Shown: piece after piece, positions 60,001-64,000 of the stretch
Position numbering within the stretch: position 1 is the first letter of the stretch
Layout of the letters: every line of letters starts with the position of its first letter
From: Mucilaginibacter gossypii
GTDB lineage: Bacteria > Bacteroidota > Bacteroidia > Sphingobacteriales > Sphingobacteriaceae
Length of the DNA stretch: 64,000 nucleotides
Reading direction: 5' to 3'
NCBI RefSeq assembly: GCF_900100945.1
Contig: NZ_FNCG01000010.1
Coordinates: forward strand, 124,001 to 188,000
Translations under genes and position numbers: made by a program
Notes under the pieces: generated by a model
What the model was told of the DNA's origin: nothing
Databases searched by the model: none
What the model saw: only the letters and a program-made list of their open reading frames with translations

Positions 60001-60608
60001 CCAGCGATCCGAGCATATACGCCATTGGCGAAATAGCAGAGTTTAACGGCACATTATATGGTATAACCGCTGCTGCGGAACAACAAGCTGCTGTAGTTGC
60101 AGGCTATATGAACGGCGACATAGCCAGTTATTACAAGGGCAGCCTGTTTATGAATATCATCAAAATTCATGGCTTTGATTTGTGCAGTATCGGTTTATCT
60201 GATTGCCCGAATGAAAAAGACTATGAAGAAATAGTGTTTATAGATAAGGCAAAGCGTTATTATAAAAAATGCATTATTCACCAGGACAGGTTGGTGGGCA
60301 CCATTTTAATTGGAGATAAAGGCGAGTTTCAGGAATTCAGAGAGCTGATAGCAAACAAAACCGAGCTTAGCGATAAGCGCCTTAAACTGCTTCGCAGCGG
60401 TAAAACAGCCGAGCCTGTTTTAGGCAAACTGGTTTGTAGTTGTAATAATGTGGGTGCCGATAATATACGTAATAAAGTAGCCGGCGGCTGCACGCAACTG
60501 GCCGATGTTTGCAGCCAAACCGGAGCCGGAACTGGCTGCGGATCATGTAGGCCCGAAGTAAAACGCCTCTTGGAAGAAGTACTTGAGCAACAATTATTAA
60601 AAGCTTAA
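57093..60608 (+). CDS. nasC: Assimilatory nitrate reductase fused to flavin reductase
   Basis: 1171 residues in three parts. Residues 1-700: molybdopterin oxidoreductase with a 4Fe-4S site (C14, C17, C21, C49) and the Mo-ligand Cys in SRLCMSSAVA (near 142). Residues 709-1100: FAD/NAD-binding part (VVVGAGAGAHG near 712, VVIVGGGLLGLEMA near 852), like the N-terminus of NirB. The end: BFD-like [2Fe-2S] domain (LVCSCNNVGADNI ... GTGCGSCRPE; CxC near 1115). The fusion lets NAD(P)H electrons reach the Mo centre in one chain; the usual separate reductase (NasB) is absent. The symbol nasC denotes the catalytic subunit. The downstream rubredoxin gene is 4 bases away. Confidence 0.92.
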   Translation: MLNKRPQNTFKSTCCYCGVGCGVVINKEKNGSITLEGDKDYPVNKGMLCSKGLNLHYTANDKTDRLLYPQMRYNKSMPLQRVSWDDALERTAAIFKTFIDKYGPDSVAFYASGQCLTEEYYVVNKLIKGFIGSNNIDTNSRLCMSSAVAAYKIALGEDTVPVCYDDIELADCFYVTGANPAWCHPILWRRVEAHKAANPDVKIIVVDPRVTDTCSNADLHLQLNPGTDITLNHAIGRVLIENGDIDIDFVNNHADGFEQYSKLVFERTLAESSAICGVTENDIRLAASYIGDAKGFITMWTMGLNQSAVGVNKNLSLLNLNLITGHIGKPGSGPLSLTGQPNAMGGREVGGLANLLPAHRILTNPADRAEVQKFWGGIEIAAKPGLTATEMFEALNDGRLKAIWIMCTNPLTSLPNVRLAEEALKKAKFVVVQEISNKPETLAYADVILPAAAWAEKEGTMTNSERRISYLSKVLDPPGEAMPDSEIICRFAQKMGYKGFDFKNAAEIYTEHAKLTGKTNIDISGLTHETIIQQRSIQWPYKKRNAIPGTPRLFTDKQFYTETRNAKISAVPDAHTSEVPDGDYPFILTTGRIRDQWHTMSKTGKVNKLNQHIKESFIEINPVDAEALEIREGDVTIITSRRGEVRVKARITEQIKQGVVFVPMHWGKILNNDLHRINNVTNDALDPISKEPDFKYCAVKIQKYKKPFQRIVVVGAGAGAHGFVRSYRELNKDDEIIIFSKEDHPFYNRVMLPDYISGEQRWEQLVKMTDEEEPELKIRLLRGVSVEKIDRVNKYVLDSRGVKTYYDVLLLATGSRAAIPKNVPSLTGIFSMRSRNDADNFKKHVPKNGHVVIVGGGLLGLEMAASLREIGITITIIQRTSRFLNRQLDELGSRLLHEEMVDQGCDIFYDDEVQLFYGRSKLTGIGLKSGRKIDCDAMILAIGTTPNLEIAKDCGLEIKRGVIVNERLLTSDPSIYAIGEIAEFNGTLYGITAAAEQQAAVVAGYMNGDIASYYKGSLFMNIIKIHGFDLCSIGLSDCPNEKDYEEIVFIDKAKRYYKKCIIHQDRLVGTILIGDKGEFQEFRELIANKTELSDKRLKLLRSGKTAEPVLGKLVCSCNNVGADNIRNKVAGGCTQLADVCSQTGAGTGCGSCRPEVKRLLEEVLEQQLLKA

Positions 60609-60612
60609 ACCA

Positions 60613-62055
60613 ATGGATAATAAGCAACTAATTAAGATAAATTTGCCCGGCGGTGTAGCCTCTGCCGGTGATTTTTACGAGATGCTCATCATCGCGCAAA
60701 ATGCTGGTGCTAAAAAGGTCCGTTTTGGCAACCGGCAGCAATTGTATTTTGAAATTGAAGAAGCACAGTTGGAGGATCTGGAATTTGATATGCTTAGTGC
60801 CGGTATTGACCATGAAGTTAACCAGGATACTTATCCCAACATCACCAGTTCGTACATAGCTGATGGTATTTTTAACCAGGAGAACTGGCTCAAAGAAGGT
60901 GTTTATAAAGACATTTTCGACCTGTTTGATTATCAGCCCGAACTGAAAATAAACCTGGTTGACAGCAATCAAACTTTTGCTTCGTTTTTTACAGGTAACC
61001 TTAATTTTATTTCTTCGCCGGTAAGTAATTACTGGTACTTGTATATCAGGTTTCCTAAAACTAACATCTTGTATTGCTGGCCTGTTTTGGTTTATTCGGA
61101 TGATATTCCCGCCATTGGCAAAGCAATACAACAGGTTATATTTGCCAACAAAAAGCTGTTTTACGATCAGGTTGAAATCAATCCCGATAAGCTTTATCAA
61201 TTAGTTACTGCCGGTTACCAATTTGTAATCCAGGAAATTGATCAACCGCTTATTATTCCCGAATTTCAACTACCCTATTATGAAGGTTTTAACAAACAGG
61301 GTAATAAATACTGGCTGGGTATTTACAGGCGCCACGAGCTTTTTGATATTGAGTTTTTGAAAGAAATCTGCAACCTGTGTATGCAAACCAGGGTTGGACA
61401 ATTGTATTTTAGCCCGTGGAAATCCTTACTCATTAAAAATATCGAGGCAAAGCACAGGCCGTTATGGGGTAACCTGTTTAATAAATACCGGGTAAACATC
61501 AGGCATGCTTCAAATGAGCTTAACTGGCAGGTTGAAGACCTTTGCAATCCCTGCCTCGAGCTTAAGCAGCAATTGGTAAGCGAATTTGAAGAGGCAGATT
61601 TGCGAACATATGGACTTAGCTTTGCCATAAAGCGGTCGCCTAAATCGGGGATTTATGGCTCAATTATGATCCGCGAGCGGATGCCCGATGAATTTGAAAT
61701 TGTGCATACCCGCGATTTTAACCACAATACCCGCGAATTTGTGATTTACAAACAAGGTGTTGCCAAAGCAGATTTAAGCAGGCACCTGACAGCGCTTTGC
61801 GATATGTTTTATGAACAACAAATCAATAACCTATCACCATTGCCGGTAAGCAAAACCAATACTGAAATTAAATCACCCAATCAAAAAACGGTTCATCAAT
61901 GTAAAAGCTGTTTCACTATTTATGACGAGTTGTATGGAGATATCTTTAATAATATAGAACCCGGAATGCCTTTTGAAAATTTAAGCGACTATGAATGCCC
62001 AACCTGCGGCGCCGAAAAGGAGAACTTTGCAGAACTGATGTATCAAGCCGATTAA
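60613..62055 (+). CDS. Rubredoxin-tailed protein, reductase-like N-terminus
   Basis: 480 residues. The N-terminal 410 have the ferredoxin-like half-domain pattern of sulfite/nitrite reductases (INLPGGVASAGDFYEMLIIA, KKVRFGNRQQLYFEIEEAQ) in two copies, but the Cx5C and Cx3C heme/Fe-S ligands are missing. Residues 430-470 form a rubredoxin: CKSCFTIYDE and CPTCGAEK, four Cys for one iron. It lies 4 bases after the fused nitrate reductase, so it is probably an electron carrier or assembly partner for the nitrate pathway. A perfect terminator follows. The N-terminal assignment is inferred from pattern. Confidence 0.8.
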   Translation: MDNKQLIKINLPGGVASAGDFYEMLIIAQNAGAKKVRFGNRQQLYFEIEEAQLEDLEFDMLSAGIDHEVNQDTYPNITSSYIADGIFNQENWLKEGVYKDIFDLFDYQPELKINLVDSNQTFASFFTGNLNFISSPVSNYWYLYIRFPKTNILYCWPVLVYSDDIPAIGKAIQQVIFANKKLFYDQVEINPDKLYQLVTAGYQFVIQEIDQPLIIPEFQLPYYEGFNKQGNKYWLGIYRRHELFDIEFLKEICNLCMQTRVGQLYFSPWKSLLIKNIEAKHRPLWGNLFNKYRVNIRHASNELNWQVEDLCNPCLELKQQLVSEFEEADLRTYGLSFAIKRSPKSGIYGSIMIRERMPDEFEIVHTRDFNHNTREFVIYKQGVAKADLSRHLTALCDMFYEQQINNLSPLPVSKTNTEIKSPNQKTVHQCKSCFTIYDELYGDIFNNIEPGMPFENLSDYECPTCGAEKENFAELMYQAD

Positions 62056-62077
62056 TCGTTTTTAAATAAATTAATTA

Positions 62078-62122
62078 AAAAAAATCAGCCTGTTTGCTTA
62101 TTGTAAACAGGCTGATTTTTTT
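62078..62122. terminator. Bidirectional terminator, 18-bp perfect stem
   Basis: Arms 62078-62095 and 62105-62122 are fully complementary with a 9-base loop and A/T ends on both sides. It separates the nitrate cluster from the convergent DUF1080 gene. Confidence 0.9.
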
Positions 62123-62142
62123 AATAATATACCTTCGGTAAT

Positions 62143-63120
62143 TTATTTTGCCGGAGTAATGATAATGTTTCTGTAATCGATAGGTCCGTGATCCCCCTGA
62201 ATCAGCAGCGGCCCTGGTTCGCCTTCTTTACTGTCGATAGCCCCGCCGGTAATGCCCGGAATCTCCTGCTGGCATATCACCATGGTGCCATTGGCTACGA
62301 TGGTAACTAAACGCCCTACCAGTGTAATATCATATGATTGCCATTCCCCGGCATTTTTTGCCATCATTTTATTAGGCGGCAGGAAACCGTAAATAGCGCT
62401 AAACTGGTTATTGATAGGTTCAGGCTCACCGGTTTTAGTGTCGATAACCTGTACCTCATAGCGCCCTCTCAGGTAAACGCCGCTGTTGCTGCCTTTTTGA
62501 TAGCGAAATTCGATGTGTAATTTAAAATCGCTGAATTTTTGATCGGTAATAAGGTTTGCGCCGGAGTGCTTGCTTCTCAATATGCCCGATTCTACTACCC
62601 ATTGGTTTTTGCCGTCAGTATGCCAGCCTTTGGTGTCTTTACCGTTGAACAGTTTAACAGGTTTGCCCCAAACAGGTGCCTTTGCCCTTGTCATTGATGG
62701 AGCTCTGACACCTGTAAAATGATAAGTAACCCCATCTGAATATACCATTGTTCCGGTTAATTCTTCGCCCTTAACCTCAAATTCAAAATCCATGTTCCGG
62801 TTTCCCTCTTCCCATTGCAGCGGGATAGAAAAGCTGTATTTGCCGTCATGTGGTTTTACTTCTGATATTGGTCGCGCACTTCCGAAAGCATAGGTAAAAC
62901 GGCCAACCAGGGTATGTGTGCCTGATTTTTGAACTTCCAGCCAGGACGGAAGGCTTTTGCCACCTTTATCAATAGTTATATCCCATCGGCCGATAACGGC
63001 AGGATCCTTTGCCTGTTGAGCTTTGGCTCCCGAAATTATTAAAAGCAGCAATCCCGCGATAAGCTGTATGCGGATGAATCTGCTATTTGAGTTCTTTTTA
63101 ATAGTAGTTTGGTTTCTCAT
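62143..63120 (-). CDS. Secreted DUF1080 (3-keto-disaccharide hydrolase-like) protein
   Basis: 325 residues with a signal peptide (LIAGLLLLIISGAKAQQ). The first 130 form a beta domain (GRWDITIDKGGKSLPSWLEV). The C-terminal part is DUF1080: LFNGKDTKGWHTDGKNQWVV, SDFKLHIEFRYQKGSNSGVYLRGRYEVQV and PLLIQGDHGPIDYRNI. Many members are 3-keto-glycoside hydrolases of Bacteroidota. It acts in the periplasm or at the surface, unrelated to nitrate genes. Confidence 0.9.
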   Translation of the reverse strand: MRNQTTIKKNSNSRFIRIQLIAGLLLLIISGAKAQQAKDPAVIGRWDITIDKGGKSLPSWLEVQKSGTHTLVGRFTYAFGSARPISEVKPHDGKYSFSIPLQWEEGNRNMDFEFEVKGEELTGTMVYSDGVTYHFTGVRAPSMTRAKAPVWGKPVKLFNGKDTKGWHTDGKNQWVVESGILRSKHSGANLITDQKFSDFKLHIEFRYQKGSNSGVYLRGRYEVQVIDTKTGEPEPINNQFSAIYGFLPPNKMMAKNAGEWQSYDITLVGRLVTIVANGTMVICQQEIPGITGGAIDSKEGEPGPLLIQGDHGPIDYRNIIITPAK

Positions 63121-63534
63121 AATTTTTAAATCTACAAACTATCATTCAATATTTTATTACACGGTTATTTTTTTGCAACAACCATGCAGCGATCATTTTC
63201 TTAAAGTTTAGTTAACATTAGTAATGTAGGTTTGTGATATCAAATGATAGAAATTGCCGATACTATTTTTGCTTTCACGAATCAGAGAGGACGATCATTC
63301 GGCTTTTGATCTGCTGTTTGAGCGTCACCTTTAACAGCATTAAACATAGTAAGGTTTGGGGCTGGATTACCCGCAACAACTACTGCCGACCAGGCATCAT
63401 TGCGCGCTAAGCGAGTGGTACCTTGCCAAAACAGCGCTTTATGGACACCTTTTACACTCAACAAACGATTGGCAAAGATTAAGAAACCAACTATCCTGAA
63501 AAGGTGGTTGGTTTCATGTTTGTGAGATTATGGA
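63121..63534. other. Gap with no confident gene
   Basis: A 60-codon open frame (63282-63464, minus) starts with TTG and matches nothing; I consider it unproven. Otherwise only the DUF1003 terminator (63484-63514) is seen. Confidence 0.5.
63484..63514 (-). terminator. Terminator of the DUF1003 gene
   Basis: Arms AAACCAAC (63484-63491) and GTTGGTTT (63507-63514) with an inner CCT/AGG pair; T-rich DNA follows on the minus strand. It lies 21 bases beyond the DUF1003 stop. Confidence 0.6.
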
Positions 63535-63951
63535 TTATTCTTTATCCATTTTTTCAAGCAATGCCAGGATCCTGTCAAGCTTGTCTACTTCAATGGCGTT
63601 TAAGCGCAGTTGTAATTCTTCAATTTCTTTTTTTGCTTCCACATTGGTTCGGAAATCCTCATTGGCCTGGGCGCGGTCACGTTCATTTTGGCGGTTCTGT
63701 GCCATCATGATAATCGGGGCTGCGTATGCCGCCTGGGTTGAAAACAACAAGTTTAATAAAATGTATGGGTAGGGGTCCCAATGACCAATAAAGGCCACTA
63801 CGTTTAGCGCCATCCACAACGCAACAATTAAGGTTTGAATGATGATGAACCGCCATGAACCCATGCCGGCCGCTACAGAGTCGGCCAATCGCTGCCCAAA
63901 GTTCATAGAATCGATATGCCTTTGATACCAGTTTTTTTTATTGTTTGCCAT
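63535..63951 (-). CDS. DUF1003 membrane protein
   Basis: 138 residues. Two membrane helices (WRFIIIQTLIVALWMALNVVAF, YILLNLLFSTQAAYAAPIIMM) and the DUF1003 motif ADSVAAGMGSW, then NRQNERDRAQANEDFRTNVEAKKEIEEL as a coil. Function unknown; such proteins are widespread in bacteria and sit in the inner membrane. A hairpin follows the stop. Confidence 0.92.
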   Translation of the reverse strand: MANNKKNWYQRHIDSMNFGQRLADSVAAGMGSWRFIIIQTLIVALWMALNVVAFIGHWDPYPYILLNLLFSTQAAYAAPIIMMAQNRQNERDRAQANEDFRTNVEAKKEIEELQLRLNAIEVDKLDRILALLEKMDKE

Positions 63952-64000
63952 TTTTTAGGAATTAAGCTTTGGGTAATAAATATATAAATTTAATTGCTGT

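Noticed and set aside
63282..63464. 60-aa minus-strand frame with TTG start
   Set aside because: No family and no clear start; too weak to call.
1..64000. CRISPR array, rRNA, insertion sequence
   Set aside because: No regularly spaced direct repeats, no rRNA-like sequence and no transposase gene were seen.

Overview
The window reads as genome sequence of a Bacteroidota bacterium, most likely family Sphingobacteriaceae (Mucilaginibacter or Pedobacter type). The grounds are a Bacteroidetes-type conjugation module (TraE/F/G/J/K/M), an RteC homologue, BfmA/BtgA-type mobilization, a type IX secretion sorting domain, AT-rich intergenic DNA with few Shine-Dalgarno sequences, and TTTG-N19-TAnnTTTG promoters. 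Genus is inferred, not proven.

Positions 1-42,318 look like one integrative and conjugative element, or a mosaic of elements, ending at the 3' end of a tRNA-Ser(UGA) gene. From left to right: (i) a defence-like block with a single-chain SIR2-APAZ-PIWI short Argonaute, a protein with a HEPN-like RNase motif, and two adjacent genes of unknown function, one with a PD-(D/E)xK-like pattern and one with a HEPN-like motif; (ii) a run of perfect hairpins that is a good oriT candidate, followed by mobilization genes A, B and the coupling protein C; (iii) an RND efflux operon (RND pump, adaptor, TolC, beta-barrel, small protein) divergent from a LytS/LytTR two-component system, with repeated TTGTATAA boxes between them; (iv) GNAT, LuxR-like and RteC regulator genes; (v) the transfer genes traE to traM, with no recognisable traN or traO; (vi) a large cargo gene on the other strand, a roughly 130-nt imperfect hairpin, and an accessory block with a DUF932 protein; (vii) a large serine recombinase whose reading frame runs antisense through the tRNA.

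Positions 42,319-64,000 look like ordinary chromosome: tRNA-Ser with a consensus promoter, two ArsR-type regulators (one with a 15-bp perfect inverted repeat over its own start), a transglutaminase-like secreted protein, a T9SS-exported surface protein beside a small membrane-tailed protein, and an assimilatory nitrate cluster. In that cluster CobA supplies the siroheme precursor, NirB and NirD reduce nitrite, an outer-membrane porin and a NarK/NasA transporter bring in nitrate, a fused molybdopterin/flavin/[2Fe-2S] nitrate reductase reduces it, and a rubredoxin-tailed protein probably carries electrons. DUF1080 and DUF1003 genes close the window.

Most plus/minus convergent junctions carry perfect hairpin terminators. 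No CRISPR array, rRNA or insertion sequence was seen.
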